Of a stretch of 64,000 bases of DNA, positions 12,311 through 22,182 are shown one piece after another. Each line of letters starts with the position of its first letter. Positions within the stretch are counted from its first letter, which is position 1. A program made the translations under genes and the position numbers. The notes under the pieces are model-generated. The model worked only from the letters and a program-made list of their open reading frames with translations, was not told the DNA's origin and did not search any database. The stretch is taken from the NCBI RefSeq assembly GCF_000004075.3, contig NC_026655.2, positions 6,634,001-6,698,000 on the forward strand, in the 5' to 3' direction. Source of the stretch: Cucumis sativus. Taxonomy: Eukaryota; Streptophyta; Magnoliopsida; Cucurbitales; Cucurbitaceae.

Positions 12311-12480
12311 TATCACCGTAATTAAAGTAATTTAGCTGTAATTTAGGAATACATTATTGTAATTAGATTAATTTGATCCTTTCCTTATAGGTTGTCCAAA
12401 TTAACTATATATGTATCATTGTATTATTGATTTTAAATAACAAATAAAGAAGATCTAGAATATTCTCCATATTATTCACA
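12311..12480 (+). repeat. 3' LTR of the copia-type element
   Basis: 170 bp, identical by eye to the 5' LTR. It is preceded by a purine-rich tract (TTTGAGGGAGGG, 12299-12310) and followed by the right GGAAT target duplication. Confidence 0.95.
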
Positions 12481-12485
12481 GGAAT

Positions 12486-13029
12486 GAAGACAATGAATAA
12501 GATGAATATTGCAAATTAAAATGTACAATCATATACAAAATATATCAACAATAATTTATATAAACTTAGTTTCCACATAATTGTCAATTGCAAATAAATC
12601 CCATTTCTGTGATTTCTCCATTCCCTTCATGAAACACATGATTTTGCAGCCTAATCAATAATAATGTTGTTCATATTATATATTAGATCATGATTAAAAA
12701 CGACAATCAAGAAAGTCTTATGCAAGACAAATCCTTGAATAAACTAAATCAAGTTGTTGAGTCCTTTAAATAAGTAAAGCCAGATCTGTATTTGTTGTTC
12801 TTGTGTGGTCCATTGTTTTACTAAATAACAAATTCGTAGTTGCTCAAATGCAATAATTGATCTTCATGTTACCATAATCTGTTGCATTTTTTATTCTTTG
12901 AGTTCCATATGTAAGGTGAGGATCAAACTTTACACCTCAACCAATTGCTATTCGTTTCAAGAAGGCTTATAAATCTCCCTTTTTCTTCATTATTTGTAAA
13001 CTTGGGTGATTACAAGAACAAAAGAACAT
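12486..13029. other. Spacer between the retroelement and glyoxalase I
   Basis: AT-rich, about 545 bp, with no independent gene. It presumably holds the glyoxalase promoter and 5' UTR, and possibly an upstream untranslated exon. A run ending near 13017 could serve as an acceptor before the chosen ATG, but this is not demonstrable. Confidence 0.4.
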
Positions 13030-15422
13030 ATGACAGAGCTGAATAAACATGTGGCTCCTGATGGGGATGAACAATTGTTGGAATGGCCCGGGAAAGATAA
13101 TCGGCGCTTTGTTCGTGCAGTTTATCGTGTCGGTGATCTCGATCGTACCATCAAGTATATCTTCTTCAATCTTACTTCAAATTCTGTCTTCTATCCTTCT
13201 TTATGGTAATGCATTTTCTATCTGCAGATTCTACACTGAATGCTTAGAAATGAAACTCCTAAGAAAATATGAAGTCCCAAATGAGAAACACACCAAAGCA
13301 TTGATGGGGTTTGGCCCTGAGGAATCTTCGTTCATACTTGAGTTGACTCACGGTATGTATTCTTAATAAGAGTAATACTTAGGTGCAAGTTAGACTATGG
13401 TTGTTCTTTACACAGTACCACAGTACAAACTTTTGTAAAAAATCGTTAGTCGTGCCGGTTAGATGATATAACATCGAATTTTCCTTTATTCATATCAATG
13501 TGAAATTTTAAGTCAATTAGTGACTTGAGGTAGTATCAAAGTAGATGATCTAAAAGTCATGTGTTCAAATGATCTCTAAAATGTTATTTCCTCCACAGTT
13601 ATAATTGATTTTCATTTATGGTATCTTCTATATATTTGAAAGGGCTATTAAATTAATTTTGCCTTCCCTCATTGACTTAAGTTTTTGGAACGGTATGAAA
13701 GAAGTCATAATCTCCTATGTTGTGTTAAAAATATGCAGAACATGGGGTAACCTCATATGACATTGGCACTGGATTTGGACATTTTGCCATTGCTACTCAA
13801 GATGTGGGTGAAGCCAATTTATTCATGGTTTTTGTTTTCCTGAAAATTGAGATGAAGAATATTAACATGAATTGTTTTTTTTGTGATTTTCCAAGGTCTA
13901 CAAAATGGTTGAAAATGTAAGGGCCAAGGGTGGTGAGAATATGATCATTAGAGAACCTTTTGAGCTGAAAGGCAGCCCTAATTTTTTGCTGGCCTACGTG
14001 AAAGATCCTAATGGTTATATCTTTGAGCTCATTCAAAGAGTCCAAACTCAGCCACTCTGTCATTTAATGCTTCGTGTTGCTGATTTACAACGCTCTATTG
14101 ACTTCTACCAAAAGGTAAAATCACAAATTTTCAAAAAGTTTCGAACAATTTAGCCCTCAAACTTTGGTACGGAAGAATTTAGTCACTTTTAACATTGGGT
14201 AACAACTTTAGTCTTTATAGTTTCTAACTAAGTCGTTTTCGTGTAAGCTAAGAGACTAAAATTGATTTTTAAGCAAAAAATGGTAAAAAAGTTGACTGTT
14301 GTTAGAAGTTTGTTAAATTTGAAGGATGATGGGAGTTTCCCACAATGAACAAAGAAAACATAAAATAGAATTCAGCACATGGATTATGGGAGAAGATAGA
14401 AAAATTCACCAGAAAACTTTTTACCATCATACAGAGAGATATCTTTCTACTGTGCTGCTAACATCTTATTTAACATTCATTTGGTTTTTCATTTTTGGAT
14501 TGTTAAAAATTAAGCTCACAAAAACTAAGTGAAATCTTAAAAACTAAAACTAATAGTCTTTACAAACTTGTTTTTGTTATTTGAATTTAGTTGAGAATTC
14601 AAATGATTAAAATGAAAAAGATAGAAATTGTGTAAAAAAAGTCATTAGACACGAAACGACAATTGTAAAAGAAAATTAATGGTTATGGAACGAGACCTTC
14701 CAAACTTTTTATCCTAAATTAGAATCTGTTTCCACATACAGGCAATGGGAATGAGGGTACTTACCCAGGTTGAGAGTGTTGAACAGAAGGTGAACTTTAA
14801 ACTTTTACTTTCATCAATTTTAGCAAATTGAAAGTTGACAAAATGCTATAATTTTCAATGCACAAACAAATTGACTCTGCAGTACGCCATAGCCCTAATG
14901 GGATATGCAGATGAGTTAGAGACAACTGCTCTGGAGTTGAATTACAATCATGGTGTTACACAACATTCCAAGGGAAATGGATATTCCCAGGTCAAAATTT
15001 TCCTTTCAACTTGGAGTTTGTCCTTGATTATAAGAACCACTAATTCCCATACTTGTGCTAAATTTTTGTTTTGATTTCAGGTTGTTATTGGCACCGATGA
15101 TGTATACAAGAGTGCTGAGATTGTTAATCTCATTACTAAAGAACTTGGTGGAGAGATAACACAACCACCCAGTTTGGATAGCCAAATCAACTCCAAGATT
15201 ACCAGTTTTCTTGATCCTGATGGCTGGAAAATTGTGAGTTTTCCTTCCAAAAAGATCTGCCACATAGTGTCAAGTTTCGAATTTTGTTAGAAATTATAGA
15301 GGATTGCTGCTTTCATATAATTTTGTTTTCTTGTTTTGTTATGTTTAAGGAATGCTTAAAACCAAGATTTTCTCTTTTAGGTTCTTGTTGACAATGAAGA
15401 TTATCTGAAGGGAATGCAGTGA
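13030..15422 (+). CDS. Two-domain lactoylglutathione lyase (glyoxalase I)
   Basis: Isomerises the methylglyoxal-glutathione hemithioacetal to S-lactoylglutathione. Eight exons: 13030-13154, 13228-13352, 13739-13803, 13896-14114, 14742-14789, 14883-14990, 15081-15233 and 15381-15422. They total 885 nt, or 294 residues, the usual length of plant fused-dimer GLX1. The start ATG gives MTELNKHVAPDGDEQLLEWP, matching the short cytosolic-type N-terminus; no transit peptide is seen. Two betaalphabetabetabeta halves lie at about 24-152 and 158-290. Metal-ligand positions by comparison with E. coli GlxI: N-half Arg29 (normally His), Glu80, His98 and Glu149; C-half His161 (normally Gln in plants) and Glu212. 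Relatives usually keep one working site, built from C-half Gln/Glu and N-half His/Glu. Here it would be His161/Glu212/His98/Glu149. The sequence is more diverged than typical GLX1, so this may be a paralogue. Confidence 0.93.
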
Positions 15423-16411
15423 AAGAAGGGTAATGAGAGTGTAAAGCTGATGTTGATTCTCTATTGAATGTAAAACAATAAGATGTAAAAGACATCAATA
15501 TCTATATGAAGCTGTCTAAGACTCGCTGATTTCAATAATTATGGTTCTTCTAGCCACTTTAAACCAAGAATTCTAGTGAACAATGCAAAAGTAAACAGCT
15601 TAAATGAAATATAATTGTGGGAGAGATATAGAATGGACTCACTGACAGACAAAAATAGCATGAAACTGACTGGGATGAGACACTTTGTTACTCTTTTTTT
15701 TTTTTTCTCTTCAAAATTAACTATTAGTAAATTTAACAAGAAAGTCTATTAAATGTTTTATCTGAAAGAAAATTAAACTTCGAAGCCAACAGAATAAGAA
15801 CTACAAGAATCAATTGCAGTCACCATGCAATAGGTCTGAATACTTGATCATTGTCGTTAAGATGATAAAAAAATCCGCTGGTGTAACATGATATATAATT
15901 TGTGGGTTTGTAAATATGAAAAGTATTCCAAGCATTTCGATTGGCTGGGGGGACTCTTCCTAATGAACATCAAAGTTAATATTTTGTCAAATAATGCCAA
16001 TACCTTTGCAAAGATGTCGACTAGTGAGCTTTGATTAGATTTTGATAATATTTTCAGTCTGTTCCAATTTGCATGGAATTACAAGTTCATGAATCGTGAA
16101 GTAGAAATGCAAGAAATATCTGATGTTACCATGGCATAGAACATACATTGGAAATAGGAAGTCGAAAATCATGGGTTCTCACTAAACAAACACCCACATT
16201 TCTTTTCTGTTTAGGCAGAGAGAACACCATCAAATTCAAAAACCAACAGTTAATGAAATCCTTAATGACACTAGCACATAACACTAACAGGAAAAGGAAA
16301 GAAAAGGCCTAAGGTAAACCAGAAATAGACGAGCTGCTAAGAGAATTAAGTTGGGAGTGGAATTTACAGCTTATTAAGTTCTATTTACAGAGGACTTTTG
16401 ATTTGAAGCAA
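15423..16411. other. Intergenic interval between convergent glyoxalase I and ATG8
   Basis: The 3' ends of both genes face this stretch. No gene recognised. Both 3' UTRs are expected here. Confidence 0.45.
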
Positions 16412-18025
16412 TCAGAACCCAAACGTGTTCTCTCCACTGTAAGTCATGTAAAGAAAACCATCTTCATCCTTGTTTTCTTCATAGATTGATGACATCAAAG
16501 CAGCTGTGACAAATAGAACACATACTATTAAAAAAAATTAAACCCAATTCTTCAGGCTACACTATGTGAAAGGTGTGTGTGTGTGTGTATATATTAAAAG
16601 AAACCGATATTCAGCTAACCAGTTGGAGGTAGTGTGTTTTTTATAAAGATGAAAATAGCCTTCTCGGAACTAAGCTTAATTCTTTTCCGGACAACATAGA
16701 CAAACTGCCCAACAGTCAGATCAGCAGGGACAAGGTACCTGAGAAAATTGCATAAAACCATGAGAGAATTATATTGCCCCACCCAGCATTCAATTATGTT
16801 CAATAGAATGTAGTATACAAAAGCAGAAACTTCAAAATTTATTTAATCTTATTCCATGTCCATCACCAGGAACCCCGTATGTTCTTCCTATCAACATGTG
16901 AGAGCACTAAAGTAACAGATATTTTGGGGAACTAGTAAGGATGGTAGCGGTGCATTGGTAATAAATAAGAGGAGTAGGACCACTTAGAAGGAAGGATCAT
17001 TTTGGTAAGTCAATTCTTAGTGGATCGGTTGTGGGAGAGAAATAGCCCTCTCGAAAGGGCTATTGATATTATAACTTTTTCACCGATATTACAATCTAAA
17101 TTTCTGTCTGAGAAACCTAACACTATAACAAAAATAAGCCACTACCACACTACACTTGGTATCTGACAATCAAGACCCCATCATCCACCGTCATGATTCG
17201 AAATGAAAAAATAACCCAGCACCTATTCATATAAACCAAGTTTGGGAGTTGTAATTCAATGCAGGGTCTCCCATTCCGGCTTCATCCCAGCTCATTTTGG
17301 TTAAGAAGTCCAGTTTTAACTGATTTTTATAAAATCAAGTCACAAGGTTACTTACTTCTTCTTATCTATGTCAGGAATGTCACTTCTTTCAGCTTTCTCC
17401 ACAATCACCTGCATAGATAAATCATATTAACAGACAAGAATATGAGTGAACTCTGTGTCAAACACTGTAATGAAAGTTTAGCATTCTTACGGGAATTCTA
17501 TCTGGGTATTTCTCCCTGATGCGAGCAGCTTCAGCTTGTCTCCTTTCTATAATATAGGAGGAATATTTTAGAACAAAGTAAAGAACATGCAAGACTGGAG
17601 TTGAAATGTGAGTTTAGAAAATGTGAGACTGAAACAATATCAGAGAGTGACTAAGAGAGAGCGAAAAGAATCAAAAGACTCGTTTTCAAGTAACCCCGGA
17701 GGCCAAATGGACAGCGGAAACATGTTTTCACCACAAAGATCCCTCTTTCACATCAAGATTCCCGCGAAAAGAGGACGACAAAGAAAAATAAAATAACCCC
17801 AATTACACAGTTCAAAGAAGCCCCTTTGCAATCTTGAATTTCCCCTATTAAATTTCTCTCATGAGCGCAAGAAAAAAAGAAAAAGAAAAAGAAAAGAATC
17901 ACACAAGTGCTAAATTTTAATAAAAATGCCAAAAACTAAAAAGTACAAGAAATGATCAAAAGGGTAAAAAAATTGTGAAAAGAAAAACCTAAGGGATGTT
18001 CGAGCTTGAAGGAGCTTTTCGCCAT
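16412..18025 (-). CDS. ATG8: Autophagy-related protein 8 (ubiquitin-like)
   Basis: The ubiquitin-like modifier conjugated to phosphatidylethanolamine on autophagosome membranes after ATG4 cleavage behind a C-terminal glycine. Five coding exons: 17989-18025, 17491-17546, 17356-17408, 16620-16738 and 16412-16503. They total 357 nt, or 118 residues. It starts [12 protein letters not shown] and contains [28 protein letters not shown] and SGENTFGF, all diagnostic. Only one residue (Phe118) follows the scissile Gly117, so ATG4 would remove a single amino acid. Upstream, minus-strand GT donors near 18166 and 18300 and a TTTTGCAG acceptor about 20 bp before the ATG suggest an intron in the 5' UTR. 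The isoform letter cannot be assigned. Confidence 0.97.
17041..17064. repeat. Inverted repeat inside ATG8 intron 3
   Basis: Arms aatagccct (17041-17049) and agggctatt (17056-17064) are perfect 9-bp complements around a 6-nt loop containing TCGA. Role unknown. Confidence 0.6.
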
Positions 18026-18486
18026 GGGGAATCTCAAATGTTTTCTGCAAAATCAAAAATCAGATGATTGTAACTCAAAATTGGACGCCCAGAAGTTCAA
18101 TGGAAACAAAATCGAATGAAAAGAAAATAGGAAAACTGAAGAAGAAGAGTTGTGTGAATGAAATACCGAGGCAGAATCGATGCAATCAGTGCCTAGAAAA
18201 CCGATTGGCAAAGGTTATTAAACGAAAGAGAGGGGAAAATGAAGGTGTGATGTGTGAATTGTAAAATAACGAGAGAAGACTTGGAAACGAAGAAGCGTAC
18301 CTGAGTTTTCTTCTTAATTCCACCACGTTAACCCAATAATCCCTTTATCTAACCCATTTGCTTGCATACCAAGCTATCCCACTTAATTGGGCCCATCTAA
18401 ATATTTTAGGCCCAATCCTTTTCAAACCAATCTTTCGGCCCAAAGTTTTTACACTCTTACTACTTTTACGTGAATTTTAGAAATAA

Positions 18487-18660
18487 TAATTTAAGTATAC
18501 ACTAACGTTTATAAAAATTATAAATATAGCAAAATTTATCACTCTTTTAGTTTATCGATCAATATTTGCAACATGATTTATTAGTGATAAATTTTGATAG
18601 ACTTTAACAAATTTTGTTATATTTGTAATTTTTTTTAATGTTATTATATACTTAGTTATT
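18487..18660. mobile_element. Foldback/MITE-like repeat, copy 1
   Basis: The outer parts read aaatatagcaaaattt near the left end and aaattttgttatatttgtaa near the right end, which are near reverse complements. A ttaagtata/tatacttag boundary adds to the inverted symmetry. Decayed copy of the family seen also at 18700-18892 and 50138-50360. Boundaries are approximate. Confidence 0.55.
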
Positions 18661-18699
18661 TTAAATATAATTATTATATTTGCAACCATTCCTAGATTC

Positions 18700-18892
18700 T
18701 ATATATAACAACATTTTTAAAAAATTATAAATATTGCAAAATCTGTTAAAATCTCTCAATGATAAGAGTCTATTAGCAAATATTTGTCTTTCACTCCTAA
18801 ATCAGTCTGTCAACATAGAAATGTCACTGATAAACTTTGTTATATTTGTAATATTTTAAAAATGTTACTATATACTTAATTATTATTACTAA
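18700..18892. mobile_element. Foldback/MITE-like repeat, copy 2
   Basis: Left arm atataacaacatttttaaaa with aaatattgcaaaat; right arm tttgttatatttgtaat with ttttaaaaatgttactatata. The arms are near reverse complements. It lies next to copy 1 in the same arrangement. Boundaries are approximate. Confidence 0.6.
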
Positions 18893-19552
18893 AATTGTTA
18901 TCCATTGTAATTACCCTTGTTTCATTTGTCATAAGATATAGATGGTCAACTTTTCACATTCTAACGGAAGAATCCTTTTGTTTCGCGTAAAGTTAGAAAA
19001 GTTCAAATTTTTAACTCTTACATTCATTTATATGAATAAAAAATGATTAAAGTTCTCATAGGAGGAGAGTGGATTACAAAAAAAACCTATGAGCCAAATG
19101 TAAAATTTGGAGAATTAGTACAATAATTGTAGTGATTATAGAATGAACATCCAACTCAAGGAAGGAGTAATGCTATTGACCAAAAAGAACACAACTCATT
19201 AGGTATGAAAATATTGTTATTGACTTAGGCTCTTTTCATATATAGTAAAATGGTAAAAGAAAGTTTCTAACTTTGTGGTTTTGGCATATTTGTAATGGAG
19301 AAAATGAGGAAAGGAGAAAGAAGAAAATAATGAAATTGTGAAATATATTAATGTGAGGACAACAGGAAGCTTGATTAAGCTGCAGTAAGAGTTTATGTTT
19401 TCCCTTCAAAGCAATTAACATATGAATCAAAACCTATAACAGATTAACTTCAACTTGATTTAAAGGCAGAAGGCAGAAAGAATTATATATGAGGATAGAA
19501 TTTCTTCTTTCAATCTTTCAAGTGCACAAAATCATTTGTGTTTTTGTTGAAT

Positions 19553-21973
19553 TCAAAAGCTTCCACTCCATAAAGAAGTCTCATTTTCAGCACATTTCTG
19601 ATGGACTTCACTCATCCTTTCAACTGAGTTGCATATCCCACTGCATTTCCAATCAAATGAAGCTACACAAACTTCACCTCCCAAAGCCTTTTTCTCACAA
19701 TCTACCCAAACAAAGTATTAAGAATCATCATTTGCAAAAGATGTGTTTATAAGTAACGGTTCTAAAAGCTTAGTAACTTACCAGGTGGGGTGCCGCAGCA
19801 TAGTTTCCTGTCATCCACTTGCTCCACATCTAAACCAATGAACCAAGATCCTAATGAAACATCTTCATTGGCATACTTGTGCAGCATGTCTCTGAAAGTT
19901 AAAACAAAGTAATGAAAGGATGAATTAGTTTAAGTTGTTTTATTCACAAGGTGAAGCTACTTTGGAACAATTTTGTGCATCGTAACAGCTTAAGAACTTA
20001 ACTGGTTTTGCGAGATGTAGGTAGCTAAGTCTTTTGAGATTCCATATAACTGTCCTGTTGCGTGACGAAAATACAAATTTCCCTCGTCGCCGAATCTCAA
20101 ATACTCCGGTTCGTGGTACTTTACTCCTCTGTACCAATTGAGTGACATTGTGAAAACCAAATCTATTGATAATAGTTTTTGTTCTTTTGAGCTAAAAGAT
20201 GCAATTTACTCTTACTTCTTAGAGAGAACGGGTCCGGACTTCATACAACCAATGTAAACCCGAGGCTTTTTACGATGTCCAACTAGGGTTGTTCCTAATT
20301 CAGCTGTAGTAGGTCAAAGGATAGAAGATCAAATATTTGAGAAAATACTCCTTATTGCATCAACAGTTCCATATATGATATTACTCAACAGTTCAAACCG
20401 GAGTGTCTAACAGTAGACTCACCTAAGTTCACATGGATGTCATCGTCAACTTTGACATAGAATTCGGCATCCCACATAGAAACAGCTGTAGCAAAGTAAT
20501 TCTTCGTCTTGGCCGATAATTCGAGATAACCTTCAATATGATTCTGCTTGTAACATTTGAACAGCAAAACTTAAATGCTGATCTTTAATGGTTCTCTTCA
20601 ACTAAAATTCATTGATTGAGACAGGTAGAACACAAAACAATAGTAACAATGGCAATGGTTGGATGATATTACCAATCTCAAGAAGTCTCCATGTTCACGC
20701 TCCTCTGCATCGATCGACTTGTCGAGTAAGCTGCCAGGACTTTCACTATTAACCAATACAAAGTAATTGATGTGATCTATTTGTCAAAGTAGTATATAAC
20801 TCAACAAGAATGAAATTGTGTTTTCTTCGTTTACCTTCGTCCAATAACGAAACGAATGACTATGCCTTTCTCTTCCTCCAGCTTCTTTCTTTGGTCACCT
20901 AGTAAGATTAAATTACAAACAACAATCCCATGTTTAACCAAATGAAAAATAAAAGGCACCAGAACCAAAGAAAAACTCAAGAATTATGACATAACAGACC
21001 TTGTGGCATCCAAGTTGCACGAACCGAATCTCTTCGTTTTCGGCTAGTAAAAGCTGTATTGATTCCTACAACCACTAGATATTTTCTCTTGGAAGGTTGC
21101 TCTGCATCGTTTTCCTTCACCACATCGCGAGATTCACGACCAATCGTCAAAGCTGCAAGCTTTCTCTCCAAATCTAAAATGCTGTTAGCAAGCGTCCTGC
21201 AGAAAATAGTTTAGCACACATTTTAACTTCCTCCTAAGCCACTCATTACATAGTGTCACATTACAGAAACCAAACTAGTTTGATTCAATTATCAGTATGT
21301 TACTTACTGAATACTCAACTGGGACCTTGAAAACTCCCCTCCCCCTACACCAGATGTTTCGGGTTTCGCCTTGTTAAAGAGAAACAATATTGAAAAGTAA
21401 GTTCATCATAAAACAATGAGTACATTACAACTCTAGTTTCATTCAAATTATTATAAAGTAAAGGGTAAGGATTAGCCTTGAGAGAACATAATCAAGAGTT
21501 CAAATGCAATGAACCCCACTCACAAGCTTTGGATCGTAAGACTCTGATTTTAATTCCATTTTTTCTGAGATTGTAGATTTCAGTGCAACACCATTTCCCA
21601 TAGGCACTATCCACATCCTGAAACAAATTACGAAAACCAAATATAGCAAAACCGCAATCGTAATGAAACATATTTTGAACAATTAAAGATCTATAAACTG
21701 TAGAAGAACAGTTAAACAAACAAATCTTCTAGACCTCTCATTTCTTTTACTGACAAATCAGCTATTTTCCTATGCCATGACAGGAGAAGCAATGAAAAAG
21801 TTGTGTTAAAATGTAAGGAAAAGACTATAATTGACAAAAATATTGTACCTGTTTGTAAAAAGCATGCCAGCACAAAAGCATACAAAACATAGGAAAAAGG
21901 CCCACTTCCTAAATAATACATATCTTGAAGCAAAGTCCAATCCAAATCCTCCAACTTTATTCTTCGTAGACAT
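19553..21973 (-). CDS. Beta-1,3-galactosyltransferase, GT31 family, Golgi type II membrane protein
   Basis: Transfers galactose from UDP-Gal in the Golgi to glycoprotein or arabinogalactan acceptors. Eleven exons: 21849-21973, 21524-21617, 21308-21369, 21000-21196, 20835-20898, 20673-20745, 20423-20543, 20216-20303, 20003-20128, 19782-19891 and 19553-19701. They total 1209 nt, or 402 residues, in consistent phase. A short cytoplasmic tail precedes one membrane anchor (about residues 24-40, [16 protein letters not shown]). A DUF4094-like stem and the GT31 domain follow, with [13 protein letters not shown], the metal-binding DDD (238-240 in [13 protein letters not shown]), [13 protein letters not shown] and a Cys-rich tail ([12 protein letters not shown]). 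The closest remembered relative is the Arabidopsis B3GALT subgroup including At1g77810; that assignment is from memory. An in-frame upstream non-ATG codon was not used. Confidence 0.93.
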
Positions 21974-22133
21974 TTTTTTGCTCTCCTTCTTCACCTAATT
22001 ACTTCACTCTTAAAGAGTATAAAAACTCCAAAACTGATCAAAGATCAGAGATGAATCTAAACTTTTAGATTAATTATGCACAAGAAGTGAATAAGCAAAT
22101 CGAAATTCTTGAAATCTAAATGGCTATGGGTAG

Positions 22134-22182
22134 AGCTGAAAGTGAAAATCCAAATTTTTTAAATCTAAATTCACTTTCAGCT
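22134..22182. repeat. Perfect 13-bp-arm inverted repeat upstream of the galactosyltransferase
   Basis: Arms agctgaaagtgaa (22134-22146) and ttcactttcagct (22170-22182) are exact complements separated by 23 bp of partly symmetric AT-rich DNA. It lies about 160 bp upstream of the galactosyltransferase ATG and overlaps the start of the tandem duplication. Confidence 0.8.

Larger units (their letters stand above)
8844..12480 (+). mobile_element. Ty1/copia-type LTR retrotransposon, broken, very young
   Basis: A 3637-bp element on the plus strand, bounded by GGAAT target duplications (8839-8843 and 12481-12485). In order it holds the 5' LTR, a primer-binding site resembling the initiator-methionine tRNA type (TGGTATCAGAGCC at 9014-9026), a GC-rich repeated leader, a gag-like start near 9.7 kb, then integrase, reverse transcriptase and RNase H regions of copia order to about 12.3 kb, a purine-rich tract just before the 3' LTR, and the 3' LTR. 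Recognisable parts include a copia integrase stretch, the RT motif YVDDMI and the RNase H motif SRSSTESEYRALA. The coding part is incomplete and interrupted at a few places, so it looks broken and non-autonomous. The two LTRs are identical, so insertion was recent. The short LTRs suggest an Ale/Retrofit-like copia lineage, but lineage assignment is tentative. Confidence 0.95.
18303..19552. other. Intergenic interval with two foldback elements
   Basis: This lies upstream of ATG8 and downstream of the galactosyltransferase. It contains two adjacent copies of the foldback repeat listed separately (18487-18660 and 18700-18892). No gene recognised in the remainder. Confidence 0.5.

Noticed and set aside
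21974-21994. Upstream in-frame start for the galactosyltransferase
   Set aside because: It relies on a GTG codon; the ATG at 21973 is the first methionine and fits the family.
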